Below, piece by piece: positions 34,182-47,719 of a stretch of DNA of 64,000 bases. The stretch comes from Gonatopus flavifemur (lineage: Eukaryota; Arthropoda; Insecta; Hymenoptera; Dryinidae), in assembly GCA_018340375.1 (NCBI GenBank), contig JAFFJZ010000009.1, positions 18,926,501 through 18,990,500 on the forward strand. Reading direction: 5' to 3'. The notes under the pieces are model-generated. The model saw only the letters and a list, made by a program, of their open reading frames with translations. It did no database searches and was not told the origin of the DNA. The position numbers were made by a program, and so were the translations under genes. Numbering within the stretch: position 1 is the first letter of the stretch; each line of letters begins with the position of its first letter.

Positions 34182-34243
34182 GTTGTTGTTGCTTTTCTTT
34201 CAATAAATTGAAATTTCAAAATTCTAGGTTTGGAAAAAGATTT

Positions 34244-35270
34244 CATTTCCTCGGGAATATGCTAAGATGTCAAGGAAGGTAGTCTCCCCCTGCTTTCCCG
34301 CCGTTTTTGCCGTCGTTCCTGGAGTTGAGATGATTTAGTTTCTCTCAGTTTGTATTCTCCCTCCCGAGTTTATTCCACCCGAAAAAGAGACCCAAATCTG
34401 AGATACTTATCCTCCCCACCATGTAAAGGAAGCAGATACTACCAAGGACGGATAAAAAGGATATCAAGGACAGGTATCAAGAATATCCCCCTGGAAGACC
34501 CGCAATCATCCCACGGGAAGGAATAATTTCTTACTATGTTTGAAGAATTTATTTCCTTCCAAGAGAATTGAAATTTGACTTTGATCGATATTCAATTAAT
34601 CCTTTATTCTCATCTCGTGCAAGAGCATCTGGAGGAATATTAATCCCTTTCGCTTCTTTGTTCCGAAGTCACAGAAAGTTTTGTGATCGTTTCCGCAGGC
34701 CAAAAATTCTTCCGTTCCCAAAATAGGAAATCCCTTGAACCCAAATGTTCTCCCGAACTTGAGAAACAACTTTAGTTCTATGTCTGTCTATCTGACTATC
34801 ACGTTTTCTGTGACTGTGACAGATTGGGACACGAATATCTTCCGTTATAATCATAAGACCCTCATGTGAGTTTTGTGACAATTGTGAAGCAAAATAATAG
34901 TGGTCCCATGTCGGCTCCAATTTGATCCATACAGAAGAAATCAATCAGAACAGAAAAAATCTGACCAAAATGTTCATGATTTTGAAATCTACTCATATAG
35001 TTCATCATCCAATCGACCGATCATGGTAAAACTCATGACATACTTCCATAATGGCCATCATGAATTTCATTTAAATCTACAGAGGAGTCAAGTATTGGTG
35101 AAACAAACTTCCCTTCGAAATCGGCATTATTCTTCATCCAGTCAAGCCGAGTCAAAAAAAGGATGCGCCTATCTATTGGCACAGTATTCCCAAGTAGCAC
35201 AACAGCTTATAGAGCAAGAACTCGTGATCGCCAGACATCCATCATCCTATAAGAGATGAAAATTCCTTGG
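34244..35270. other. No gene; contains a dispersed repeat
   Basis: 34660-34930 (GTTTTGTGATCGTTTCC..., TGTCTGTCTATCTG, AATAGTGGTCCCAT) is a diverged direct relative of 45890-46110. The remainder has no recognisable content. Confidence 0.5.
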
Positions 35271-36062
35271 CGCATGCTCCAAACATAGGTAGGAACGATG
35301 CCTTACTGTGAAGTTTGGATCATGGTGCCTTTGGGAGATAACAGGTTCAAAAGAGCAACTTGGTTTTTTCCAAACAGAGCGTGAGTTTCTTATATTCATT
35401 TCCGAATGATATTAGAAATCAGGTCATCCATTCCCACTCACTCCGCACTGTGCCCTGTTGAAAATTTGTGGACAAAACTTCAAATACACGTAACGGAAGC
35501 AAGTTCCAATCACGTAACTGAAAATTCAAGGTACATGTGTATGAAATTCCAGTTACGAAAATATACATCAATGTGTCACATGATATAGTAAAAATATGAA
35601 AATTCAATTGCTTGTAAATTAATGATTAATTCAAATATCAAGAATTCGAAAATTCAGTTACAAATGTGACTGAAAAAGTTATGAAATTCCAAACAATTTC
35701 CAACAGTGTGGCATGACCTTTCCAGACACACATCAATTTCAATAAATTGTAACTGTGTGTTACAGGATGCTTCCGATTGCAGGCAGGGGCCAGCCCCTAG
35801 GGCTAGGATACTGGATTCCCATTGGCTGAAACATGGCCCCTGGGGCCAAGACCTCTCGCAATCGGGAGCACCCACTGAGTGTCTGACGACGGATGACATG
35901 ATTCCTAATATTATTCTGGACGTGAATCTGAGGAAATTACGTTCCACACTTTGGAAAATTCAGGCTGCTCTTTTAGGCACCTTCCTGATCTGTTATCTGC
36001 CAAAGACACCATGATCCAAACTTCATAGTAGGCCATCGTTCTGACCAATTTTTGGAGCATGC
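35271..36062. repeat. Foldback element, about 90-bp arms
   Basis: CGCATGCTCCAAA... with GAAGTTTGGATCATGGTGCC (35271-35365) is inverted at about 35960-36062 (GGCACC..CATGATCCAAACTTC, TTTTTGGAGCATGC). The interior includes a GC-rich patch at 35770-35880. Non-coding. Confidence 0.72.
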
Positions 36063-36533
36063 ACTGACCAGGAGACTTACGGAAGTGTCACTCACTGATT
36101 GTAATGAAACTTTACATACTTGTGGAACATCGAAAAATAAACCATACGTATTTTTTTTATATTAGCAATAGTGGAAATTTAAGGGTAGAAACCACCCTTC
36201 AAACGTCACAGAGGGACTGATCGAGAATTTTTGCGTCAAAATCGTAGAACTCTTGATAGAAGGATGATAGCTGCTTGATTTTTTTTAAATGAAGAGCAGA
36301 CATTCCAGATTTCAGGAAAAATATCTAGGAAGTCTGATGATCCCGTTCAGACCTTGAGAAAATTCATGGAAAATGAGATTTTTTAGCAAAAATATGACTT
36401 TTTCAGAATTCAAGAGAGAGAAAAATTTTGAGTCCATATGTGATGCATCATTTCTTATGTATTTTGATGTGCCGAATCCAAATCTGGAAACAGAATGTGT
36501 TTATCTCTCCGAGTTTTTCCGGAAAACACAATT

Positions 36534-36799
36534 TGTTGGATAACAAACATTTAATAAATCCTCCAAGCTTGATGTAATGTAGTTTAATTTTATTCTTTAA
36601 ACTGAACGAGAGAGTGGACTGTATGATTTGTCAGCCCGTGTCCGCTCGCGTCAAGCTCTAACGTACAAGTGAGTACATAAGAACAAAAAGGGCGTGAAGA
36701 GGCCCATATAGAGGGTGACACATACAAATTTAGAAGCAATGTTGCCAACTTTGTAACGCAGTATTCCGACTATAACATATACATATCAAATCCTTAACA
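36534..36799 (-). repeat. BEL 3' LTR
   Basis: 266 bp from TGTTGGATAAC to CCTTAACA on the plus strand. Equal in length to the LTR at 43650-43915. The purine-rich AAGGTGGGACTA just inside it (minus strand, 36800-36812) could be the polypurine tract. Confidence 0.92.
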
Positions 36800-37257
36800 T
36801 AGTCCCACCTTAAGAGATATTATATTCAACATTGATATCATAAATAATGAACTCAAATGTTAAATATCATCGATTAACATAATGGTTTGATTTCTGCTTA
36901 ACATGCGTTACATTGAAATCAACATGTTATATTGTAAGTACGATTGACGATATAATTTGACTATACGTTCTTATCATTGCCCTTTGAAGCATTAAATCGG
37001 CATTGAACAGTAAACAATTATAAGATAAACATTTGTAAAGTAATAATTAAATTCCTTACATTCTAAAGACATAAGATGTACTATAGTTTCAATCATAAGA
37101 AAATTGTTTGTCACAAGTTTGCTTAACATTAATTCCATTCAGCGTTGCAATTATAAATCTTCTTACAATATAAAGACGATTGTAATTCAAACGTTCGAAA
37201 TACTGATTATGGAGAATACAAATTAGATCTTGACTTTAACACAAATAATCCACAAAT

Positions 37258-40200
37258 TCAATCCTTGATAGGCAAAAGATATAACTTGGATGCAGGTCTC
37301 TTGTATGTACTATTTGCAGTGCGAACTGTAGCTGTTCGGACAATCCCGTCAGCACCAGGGAAGATATCAACAATTCTACCCAACGACCAACATAGAGATG
37401 GCAAATTATCTTCAGATACGATAACTAAATCTCCAACTTTGAGGGATTCCTTAGAACCCGTTTCCCATTTCGTTAATTGTTGACATTAATTCAAATATTC
37501 GCGCCGCCACCTTTCCCAAAAATGCTGACGCATTTGTTCGATCTTCTGCCACCTTGATAATCTACCAATCGGGATATCTGATAATGATGGTTCAGGATAT
37601 GTGGTTAACACATCGCCGATTAAAAAATGACTTGGTGACAAGTAAGCAAGATCATTTGGATCGTTAGAGCAAACCGTAATCGGCCTAGAATTCAGGATGG
37701 CTTCAATCTCGCATAACAAAGTATGAAATTCGTCTTGACGCATAGGGACGTTCTTCGAAACCCGCATAAACAAATACTTGAACGACTTAACAGCAGCCTC
37801 CCGAAGCCCTCCAAAGTTTGGTGCTCTGGGAGGAATGAAATGCCAATCGATTAATTCACTGGCAGCGTAATCCAGAATGAGATTTTTAGGTTGCGCAGAT
37901 ACCATTTCAAATAATTGTTTCATTTCACGATTGGCTCCAACAAAGTTGGATCCATTATCGGAATATATATTAGATGGACGTCCCCTACGAGATATGGAAC
38001 GCTTCAGCGCTTCTAAAGAAGCTTCACACGATAAATCTTGCACCATTTCCAAATGGACCGCTTTGCAAGCGAAGCATACAAATATCGTCACATATATCTT
38101 TGAGGTGCGGGCACCCCTTCGAGCACTTCCTTTCATGAGGAACGGGCCGCAAAATTCTATCCTCACATTTATAAACGGTCGTAAAGCTTTATCAACCCTT
38201 GAACTTGGGAGGTTTCTCATAATCGGTTGCTGAATACGCAGTGAAGCCCTGAAACAAATCACGCATTTGTGAACAATTCTACGAACTGAACTACGGGCGG
38301 AAAGAGGCCAAAATTTGAGCCGAACAGCAGCCAAAGTTCCCTGAACACCGGAATGTAGATTCCTTCGATGTTTATATTCTATTAGTAATGAAACGAATGA
38401 GTGTTTGGATGGTAGAACAATTTGATGCTTGGACGAATACGATATATCAGCATTGCGCGAACGACCCCCAACCCTTGAAATCTGTTGATGGTCTAAAAAT
38501 GGATTCAGATGGCGAAGCGGAGTTGAGCGAGGAAGCGGAACGCCTTTAAGTAAACTGTTAATCTCCTCTCTGAAAACCTGACCCTGAACTATCCTCACAA
38601 GTCTATTTAAAGAATTGTCGATATCAGCGGACGACAATTGTTTATCCGAAATTCTGGATTTAGGGTTTCGCACATTAAAAATCCAACGATTACACCAAGC
38701 CATCACTCGAGTGAGGCGTGAAAAAGAAGAAAATCGTTCAAAGATATCACTAGATTCAACAACACCTAACTTAACTACCGTAGATAATGGCTTTTCTCCG
38801 GTAATTCAAAATTCATATCGATATGGAAGTTTTTTGAAAAACTAGAACTATCTGAAATAATCCAGTCAGGGCCATGCCACCAGAGACGACAATCAATCAA
38901 TGCAAGAGGCAGTAAACCTCTAGAAAGGCAATCCGCGGGGTTGGTTTCGGTAGTAACATGACGCCATTCGTCAGCAGAGCTCAATCGTTGAATCTCCCCA
39001 ATTCTATTAGCAACGAAGGTGCAAAATTTTCTATTACATGAATGAATCCAATCGGGGACTATCATTGAATCAGTCCAATAAAACTTCAATTTAATGGGAA
39101 TAGGTAGAGCTCCAAAGACTTTATTCATCAACTTGAAAAAGTAATGAGGCTCCACATAGCTCTAAATGCGGAATGGACAAACTTTTCAAGGGCGCAACCC
39201 GAGATTTTGCACACACCAAAACCGAAACTTTCTCATTTGAATTTCCCGACACCAAATAGATGCAGGCACCGTAAGCACTTTCACTGGCATCACAAAATCC
39301 ATGAAGCTCAAACACACCAGCATCGTCCAAACCAACAATTCTCCGATCAACTCTGATCTTGTCTAAAAACTGCATCTGATCTTCCATAGTAAGCCATTGA
39401 TGACATATTTCAGGGGGTAATGGCTCATCCCAACCAAGTTCGAGACGCCAAATTCCTTGTAAAATTAATTTCGCCAATAATACCGTAGGCCCCAACAGTC
39501 CAAGAGGGTCAGAAATGGTGGATATTTTGGAGAGAATGCATCGCTTAGTGACGTTGGAAAATCCCAACTTCTGTTTCGATTGATCGTATAAAAACTGATT
39601 CGAAGTGCATGACCATGTCATACCTAATGTGTGAGTCTCCTGGACGCCTTCAGATGGCAAATGAATGCCCTCACTTGAATTCTGAACATTCATATTTGAT
39701 ATTTCAGCACAATTAGAAGACCAACTTCTCAATTCAAACCCCCCCCCCCCCCTGCGTAATAAAGCGGTCGTTTGTTCACGAATAATTTCACACTCCTCTA
39801 TTGTGGCTGCCCCAGTAATCATGTCATCAACGTAGAAGTCACGCAAAACGATTTGAGAATCAATGGGAAAATCATTGGCCTCCTGATCAGCCAAAACGCG
39901 GATGGCTTTGATAGCAAGGTATGAAGCTGAGGCTGTGCCATACATCACGGTTGCAAGCTCATATATACTGAGATCATGGCTACAGTTATCCCTCCAAATA
40001 ATACGTTGTAAAGGTCTTTGCTCCTCGCTCACAAGCACCTGGCGGTACATTTTCGCAATATCTGCGGTAATTCCAATTCTAAAGCTACGGAAACGCGACA
40101 GCATGGAGAAAAGGTCGTCCTGCAGCACTGGTCCCACCATGAGAGCATCATTCAAAGAAACGCCCGTATCGCTTTTAGCGGACGCATCAAAAACAACTCT

Positions 40201-42468
40201 AACCTTCGTCGTGATGCTTGTCTCTTTTTGTACAGCATGGTGAGGTGAGTAAAACTAAGGCCAAATATCAATCTTCGATGAATCAATTTTATGCATATGG
40301 CCAAGCCTTCCGTATTCCCTCATGAATTCGATATAAGCACTGTCGAGTTCCAGATTATGCTTCAATTTATTCTCAATGTTTAGAAATCTCCTTTTAGCAA
40401 GTTCATATGATGACCCAATTCGATCTAACACGTCACGCTTTACTGGCAACTGTACAATGAATCTACCCGACTCATCACGCTGTGAAGTATCGGCAAAATG
40501 ACGTTCACAAACCGCCTCCTGACCACCAATTTGAGTTATGTCGGGAACAGTATCAAACTCCCAGAAACGCTCAATCCTTTCACTCAACGAATTGGAAGTC
40601 AAAAAATTGCAATTCGTCTGTATACTCATCTTATTGTTACCTGGAATTATAACTCTCCCAGACACGATCCATCCAAAATGGGTCTTTTGCAATATTACAT
40701 CATGATTAGCCACGCGGATTTGCCCAATACATAAAAGTTTAAAGAACGTATCAGCACCTACCAACAGATCGATCTCTGAAGAAGTGTAGAAGCCTGGATT
40801 AGCCAACCTTATATTCTTTGGTATAGGTAATATGCCGGAAGGCATTGAGGCTTGAGGTAGCTTATCTGTAATTCTATCGATAACCAAACAATCAATTCTT
40901 GTATGGTACTGATTCAAGTGTGACTCAACAGTCACCTGAGTGAGTTGATTCACCCTGAGATTACATGGTACAATACCAGACAATTGAACCTCGACTCTTG
41001 TGGTGGGAAGATTCAATCGTGATAATAAAGAACTCGAAACGAAATTTGACTGTGATCCACTATCGAGAAGAGCGATACATGAATTCCAAGAGCCTTCAGA
41101 ATCCTGAACTTCAACCAGTGCTGTGGAAAGCAGAACCGAAGAATTACATTGTGTAGAACAATTGACAGCACTGGTGCCCGATGTTGGTAATTCATTGGCG
41201 TTAGTATGTGGATTTTTCACGTTTACAGGCAATTGCTCAAAATGGAGCAGAGTATGGTGCTTTTTATTGCATTTGCGACAAGAGCCACCATTGCATACCT
41301 TAGCCTTGTGCTTTGTAGTACGCAAACAATTGGCACATATATGTGCGTCTCTTATAAGATGAAATCGCTCAGTAGGAGGAAGATTACGAAACTCAACACA
41401 ATCAAAAGGTAAATGTGGTCCTTTACACTTGGGACAAACACTTTTAGCAGCCGTCACATGAGATGAGCTCACCCTGATTTTGCCTTTCTTGTCAGAAGAC
41501 TTCACCGACGACGATTCATTTCGATTTTCAATGATTTCCAAAGATTTGCATTGCTTCATAATGAAATCAGTAAGCTCTTGCAATTTAGGGAAGCCATCAT
41601 TATTTCGCGTGAGCTCCCACAATTCGAGAGTTCGAGAATCAAGTTTAGAAATCATCAAATGTATAATCAAATCGTCCCAATGTTGCACTGGACGCTTTAA
41701 AGAACGCAAATCTTCCATAATTGAATCATGCAACTTTCGAAGTGACTCAGCACTTTCATGTTTCACTTCAGGAACATTAAACAAACTCTTCAAGTGACCT
41801 TCAATTATCCACTTCTCATTGTTGAATCGATTATTCAACATTGTCCATGCCTCATCATAATTCTCATCACAAATCTCGAATGCATGCAAAACCTCTGCCG
41901 CGGGACCCTTCAACGATGCCTTCAAATGATGAAACTTTTGAATTCTAGATAACGCCCTATTTTCATGGACTCAAGACTTGAATGCATCACGATATGATCT
42001 CCATGTATCATAAGATCCCGAAAAACAGAGCATGTCCATAGCAGGCAACTTGATTTTATTTCCGGCGATTGTGTTATTGACAATATTCGCGACATGTTGA
42101 TTCGTACCCGTATTATTGGTACTCGAAGAGGAACCCGCATTCGTATTATTGACTCGATTGATAGCCTGATTCATGCGACTCATCAAGGTATAAAAACTAG
42201 TTTCAAACTTGTTTCTCTCTTCATTGAAGGAAGCGTATAATTGTTCCTTGTCTTCTGCGGATTCCAAACTCACTTCTTCTAAAAATTCGATATGAGTTTG
42301 AACTTGATCATATTGATCCCAAAGTTCTGCGAGTTTTTTCTTTCTAACCTCATATTCTGAAACACCTGTGGAAGCAGGATCTAAACCTTCAAACTGTGTG
42401 TTGAATCGTGTACATGTGGCCTCCAATGAGCGTCGCTTTGATTGTGCTTGTTGTAGAGAAAGATCCAT
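37258..42468 (-). pseudogene. BEL gag-pol polyprotein, multiply disrupted
   Basis: The gag begins at the ATG ending at 42468. It has a coiled-coil-like N-terminus, then a capsid-type region. Zinc knuckles lie at about 41240-41440 (CPKC...H...C, CANC...H, CRKC...HH). The aspartic protease motif LLDSGSQ is at 41051-41070, the reverse transcriptase YVDD at 39823-39834, and the RNase H region and HHCC finger follow. The integrase core has SDNGSNF (37951) and FGGLREAAVK, and a C-terminal domain ends at a TGA (37258). In-frame stops occur at 41971-41973, 40255-40257 and 37486-37488; frameshifts lie near 39150 and 38770. A run of 12 C (about 39740-39751) lies in pol. The first integrase catalytic position reads E instead of D (38155-38157). 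It would copy and integrate the element; this copy cannot. Confidence 0.92.
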
Positions 42469-43649
42469 CTTGCTCTCTATTTATAATACGAATATATAAG
42501 CAACAATCGATGACTCATTACCATACAGTTGTACGCTCGATCGAATGAATTATTTAACGTTGTAACAAATCAATACAAATAAAAATGGGCGATTGCACAA
42601 ATATTCGCTTATTTGATGGAATTATCACATGTTTATGAAGGCTGATGGAAGAAAAAAAACGAACAAACGTATACATATATCCAATGAAAATGAGCTTCGA
42701 ATGTACACAATCACAGCCAAAAAACAACAAAAAAACTCAAATCTAAGTTGAACCCAACAGATAAAATTTCTTATGCGAGAGAACCGGGAATTGATTATAA
42801 AATATGAAACTTCTATTTTTTTACAGTCACTAATCATATCATGTGATATACCAATGAATTGCATGTGTCACGTTATGAGACATATGTACTTATTTTCAAC
42901 TCTATATGTGAATACAAACAGAATGAAGATACCGCGTATCTCCGTATATTCATAAGAAAGATTTGACTCACCATAACGTGCTCAAATAAACAACTAAAGG
43001 AATTTCAATCCCAATCAAAATATAGTAAGTCGTACGCTGATTTTTGATTATTCAAAGCAGAAGGACGATCACGCGATGTCGAGAAAGAACGGAGATGAAG
43101 TAGAGCTCGATGATCATCAAAATATAACGAAAGGTCCCGGTGATGTCCGAAAGGATCCGGACTCTGTTGCGATGCTGACGTGGTCTACGTGGTTTGCACG
43201 CACAGCAAAATGGCCGCAAGTTTTGTATACCAAACGACGCCAAGAGACAAGATGGCGATATTCGATGCTTTTCAGCTTCCGGCAGTTCGAAATTGAGAAC
43301 TTCGTTTCCAACGAAGGCGTGCAATAAGGCACTCACGCAGAATATAATTTCTGCTGAAGAAAATTCAAGCGGCGACAGTATTTAACACGCACTGACTGTG
43401 AGCTTGATGAAATTACGCACTTCCAAGCTCAATTCAACACAACGGCATAAAGCTTGTACACCGCCATCTATGCACTGTGAATAGTCACCAAACAACATGT
43501 TTTCAATAAAACTAACCGTGGTTCCAATTGAATTATCGAAATTCAATGGGAAGCTCGATAAACCGGTACGATGGGTCCGATGAACTCAGAAATCACTGGA
43601 TTATTCCAATTCAATCCGATAACTGATCCGGTGAGTTGGACCAAATTTA
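42469..43649 (-). other. BEL 5' leader with primer-binding site
   Basis: About 1.2 kb between the 5' LTR and gag. Just inside the LTR (minus strand, 43643-43625) is TGGTCCAACTCACCGGATC, which begins TGG as expected for a primer-binding site complementary to a tRNA 3' end. The tRNA is not identified. No frame here has recognisable similarity to a protein family. Confidence 0.6.
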
Positions 43650-43915
43650 TGTTGGATAACAAATATTTAATGAATGCTCCAAGCTTGATGTAATGTAGTT
43701 TGATTTTATTCTTTAAACTGAACGAGAGAGTGGACTGTATGATTTGTCAGCGCGTGTCCGCTCGCGTCAAGCTCTAACGTACAAGTGAGTACATAAGAAC
43801 AAAAAGGGCGTGAAGAGGCCCATATAGAGGGCGACACATACAAATTTAGAAGCAATGTTGCCAACTTTGTAACGCGGTGATTCGACTATAACATATACAT
43901 ATCAAATCCTTAACA
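43650..43915 (-). repeat. BEL 5' LTR
   Basis: 266 bp, partner of 36534-36799; followed by CAATT. Confidence 0.92.
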
Positions 43916-45119
43916 CAATTAACGTCTGACAATACGGATTTCACGGTTATTTACATGATACCCCATAGTTTTCTATAAGCTGAATCCGATTCTCAAAACA
44001 GAATTCATCTATGTTTCCAGGTTCTTCCGGAGAACGCGATTGAAGTGAAAAAAAATATGCTGAAACATCCATTTTCCTGTTATTTATAAGATTTCTAGGG
44101 GAGACAATTTTTGGTCAATGTGCTATGCATTATTTCTTATGTATTTTAATATGCTGAATCCAAATCTGGAAACAGAATGTGTTCATCTCTTCAAATTTCC
44201 CGGAAAACGCAGTTGAAGTATGAAAATGCGGTTTTCGCGGTTATCTATATGATTCAAAGGGGAGAAAATAATTTGATCGATGGATTATACATCATTCCAC
44301 ATGGGTTTCGATACGCTGAATTCAAATCTGGAAACAGAATTCGTTCTGGTATCTTTCCAGGTTCTGCCGGAAAAATTGGTTAAAGTGGAGGAATCTGATG
44401 GAATGTCCATTTTACTATTATTCATAGAATTTGTAGGGGAGACAATGTTTCACTCGATGTGTAATATATACATCATTCTTTATAGACTTCAAATGCTTTC
44501 CACATTGGCTGCATTTTCCAGATGGACCTGAAAAGGTGAACATATTCTGTGTTTAGATTTAGATTTAGTACACCGAACCCCTTGGGGAATGATGTATAAT
44601 CCATCGATCAAATTATTTTCTCCCCTTTGATTCATGTAAATAATCGTGAAATCCGCATCTTCATACTTTAATTGTGTTTTTCGGGAAAACTTGGAGAGAT
44701 AAACACATTTGGTTTCCAGATGTGGATTCAGCACATGGAAATATATAAGAAATGATGCATAACACAATGACTGAAAATTTGGCACTCTCTTGAATCCTGA
44801 AAAAGTCGCATTTTGCTGAAAACCCTCATTTTCTCAAGGTCTGAACAGGTTTATCGAACTTTCTGGGTATTTTTCCTCAAATCTGTAATGTCTGTTCTTC
44901 ATTTAAAAAAAAACAAGTCCCTATCATTCTTCTATCAAGAGTTCTACGATTTTGACACAAAAATTTTCGATTAGTCCCACTGTGACGTTCGGAGGGTGGT
45001 TTCTACCCTTAAACCCCCACCATTGCCAATATTGAAAAATACGTGTCGTTTATTTTTCGATGTTTAAAAGTATGCAAAGTTTCATTAGAATCGGTGAGTG
45101 ACACTTCCGTAAGTCTCCT

Positions 45120-46787
45120 CGTGAGAAATTTCCAGCTTGTATAAAACGACGGAGGTCTGGCAGTTACAGGCGCTCAGTCCATTAGAAATACTAAGGAGGT
45201 CCTTGAATGTTTAGGATGAGTATGTTCTATGCATATCCTTAAAATCTCTTTCTCGAATTCATCCAAAACAATCTCACTTACACATTCCATGTATGATCAC
45301 AGAGCGAACGCAGGATGTTTGAAAAGGTCTTGTGCTACTTGGGTTCTACTTACGGGGAAATATCACCAGGTGTTTCATCGATTTCGGTTCGGAAGGTATA
45401 CAGATGTGTAGGGGATCATACCAAAAGCACATTCCAAAAACCCAAACAGCACCAGGAGGAATGATAATACGTACAGTATCTTATAGACAGCCTCAAAAGA
45501 TGATTATTCAAAACATCTCATTTGGAGGTTCTAAGCATGTTCATATCACATCTGGAACATCCATGTGCTGTTTGGGAATATGGGCCCTATCTTCACCTTG
45601 ATGAAAAAATCAAGGCCGATGGAGTTTAAGAAAATACCGAAAATCGGTATGGGAGAACTGAGATACCACAGGATTACAACGAGCATGAGTATTCTTCAGA
45701 GAACTTTGACACCTGTTTTTGCATGTATTTTGGTCAGCGGAACCCCAATTCGACCCCTATAAGTACATAGATCGTCAAATTGATGTTGTAATTAGGTATA
45801 ATTATACAAGAATGTAGGGTATCCGTATACTATGTGATCTAACCAGATTTTATTCATTATTCAAAGATTTTTGCTTCCTCGTTCAGAGGGAAGCTTTGTG
45901 ATCGTTTCGAGGAGCCGAAAATTTTTTTGTCTCGAAATTAAAAATCTCCTAGACCAAAATGTTCCTCAGAATTTGGGGAAGAATTTTGTTACCGTGTCTG
46001 TCTGTCTGTGTGGCTGTAGCCCCCCTTAAGTTTCGTACGCGCATATCTCCCGTTCTGCTTATCCGATCGTTTCGAAATTTCCATCACAGTTGTGGACTAG
46101 AGTGATGGTGGTCCCATATACGTTTCAACCTGATTCATTTACAAGAATTGGGTGGATGAGAAGAACTCTGACAAAAAATGAACATTCCGCGTACGCGTGT
46201 ATCTTTGCTTCCTATTATCCGAATCCAATCAGACTTCAACCACGTTTCAGTCATGACCCGATAGTGGTCCCATATAAATTTTATCCAAATTGGTTGAAAA
46301 CTGTGGACAATTTTTCTTTGAAATCTGTATTTTTTTGAGGCATGCCTTCCCCATGTCCATATTATCCGAATGCCTTGGAACTCCGAGTATTTTCGATTTA
46401 CGAGATGTTAGTTATATGATATAAATTTCAGACACATTGGAATTGGGGGGAGTAAAAAAAAAAGCAGGTTCCTTTTTGTTTGTCTATTTGTCCGTGTGTA
46501 TGCAACAAATTTGCGAACGTGTATATCTTTTGTTCGTATTATTCGATTGTGATGAAATTTTCACCAGAGTCATGTGCAGTGTTCATGGTGGTTCCATATC
46601 AGTTTCTCACCTCATCGTTACAGAAGAACGGAAGGGGTGAGGAGAAATTTTTCGAAAAATCGTGATTTTGCGAACGCGCGTTTCCCTGCTTCCTATTATC
46701 CGATTGCAACCAAACTTATACCACGTTCTGGTGATGATCCTATAGTGACCACAATGGGCCAGATTCTTATCCGCATCTGCGTAACGT
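45120..46787. repeat. Gene-free stretch with diverged tandem repeats
   Basis: 45120-45880 has no recognisable content. From 45890 to 46770 a unit of about 150-200 bp recurs, with landmarks GTCTGTCTG or GTCTATTTGTCCGTGTG, GAACGCGCGT or GTACGCGTGTATCT, TTCCTATTATCCGAT and ATAGTGGTCCCATAT. It lies directly upstream of the Polinton polymerase remnant. A relative is at 34660-34930. Confidence 0.55.
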
Positions 46788-47377
46788 ACTCAAGTATGAT
46801 GGAATTAGTTTCCATACCGCGCTCAAGGATGTCCCAAAATCTCAAGAAATGAATAATTTATCGGTGGATATGAATGGTTTAGAAGGGACTACATGCTATC
46901 CATTGTACTTGCGTGAACATTCGACAGGAAAACCAACCATCCATCTTCTCCTGATCACACCCAACGATGAGGGAATGGAGGTTTCCGACGATGACGAGAA
47001 ATGTGCTTCTCCCCATTTTTGTATGATCACCAACCTATCGCACTTGGTAAAATCTAACATCACTGGAAATCATCATCGTCTCTGGTTGTGTGGTTGATGT
47101 CTGAACCATTCCAAACATGAAACTCCTCATGTGAGGCACAAAGATGATTGCTTTGCTATTACAAAATGTAGAATGGAACTGCCTCAGCCCCCAAACAACG
47201 TGTTGGAATTCAAACATTTCAAAAATGAAGAATGTGTGCCCTTCGTTGTTTACGCAGACCAAATGTCTGTTGGAAGAAAATCGATCATCCTCATTTAAGC
47301 CAGAAACACATCCCTCATAGTGTTGATCTTTATGTGGATTATATTTGAGATCGTACTCTTTCGAAATTCAAACTCTA

Positions 47378-47608
47378 CACGGAGAAAAAAATATGATAAA
47401 CATTTCCATACAAATAAAGTAATCGAAGGATATGATTCATTATGACGATAAATGACAGTGAGTATATGACAATTCATCATAACTCTTGTAACAGTTATTA
47501 TATTTCTGCTAAACACTGATAAATGTATCGTACTTGACGTGATAATGAATTATGTCCTTCGATTACTATACTGTGTCTGATAACCATTATTATATTCTTT
47601 TCTCCGTG
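47378..47608. mobile_element. CACGGAGAAAA-ended MITE
   Basis: 231 bp, inverted ends CACGGAGAAAAAAATATGAT and, inverted, CACGGAGAAAAGAATATAAT, flanked by TA (47376-47377 and 47609-47610). The polymerase reading resumes on the far side, showing insertion into the PolB gene. Confidence 0.82.
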
Positions 47609-47719
47609 TATCGTGATACTGATTGTATCAAATGGTTCATACATAAGTTACACGATTCAACCAAATTATTTGTTGAATATTTGAAAAATCCATTACCCAT
47701 GGATCATTCGACTAGGGAA

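Larger units (their letters stand above)
31175..34243 (-). mobile_element. RTE-like LINE, second copy, decayed
   Basis: A nearly full-length minus-strand relative of 2238-5315, from a 5' leader near 34243 to a CTTCGTGATGATG tail near 31175. It contains many frameshifts and stops. No target duplication could be recognised. Confidence 0.85.
36534..43915 (-). mobile_element. BEL-type LTR retrotransposon, structurally complete
   Basis: 7,382 bp with two 266-bp LTRs and a perfect 5-bp target duplication CAATT (36529-36533 and 43916-43920). The gene order on the minus strand is gag, protease, reverse transcriptase/RNase H, integrase: the BEL/Pao order. The polyprotein frame is broken in at least five places, so this copy is not autonomous. 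The LTRs differ at roughly ten positions by eye. Confidence 0.93.
36071..45119. mobile_element. Inverted-repeat element, host of the BEL insertion
   Basis: GGAGACTTACGGAAGTGTCA at 36071 is inverted at 45119, with arms of over 450 bp (36071-36533 against about 44690-45119). Inside, diverged units containing CTGAAT(C/T)CAAATCTGGAAAC recur at about 36474, 44154 and 44313 and in inverted form near 44725. The BEL retrotransposon sits in the left arm; the right arm provides the empty site. No gene of its own was found. Confidence 0.72.

Noticed and set aside
43052..43336. Overlapping frames on both strands in the BEL leader
   Set aside because: They lie in the non-coding leader between LTR and gag, with no similarity to a known product; overlapping antisense frames reflect local G+C content.
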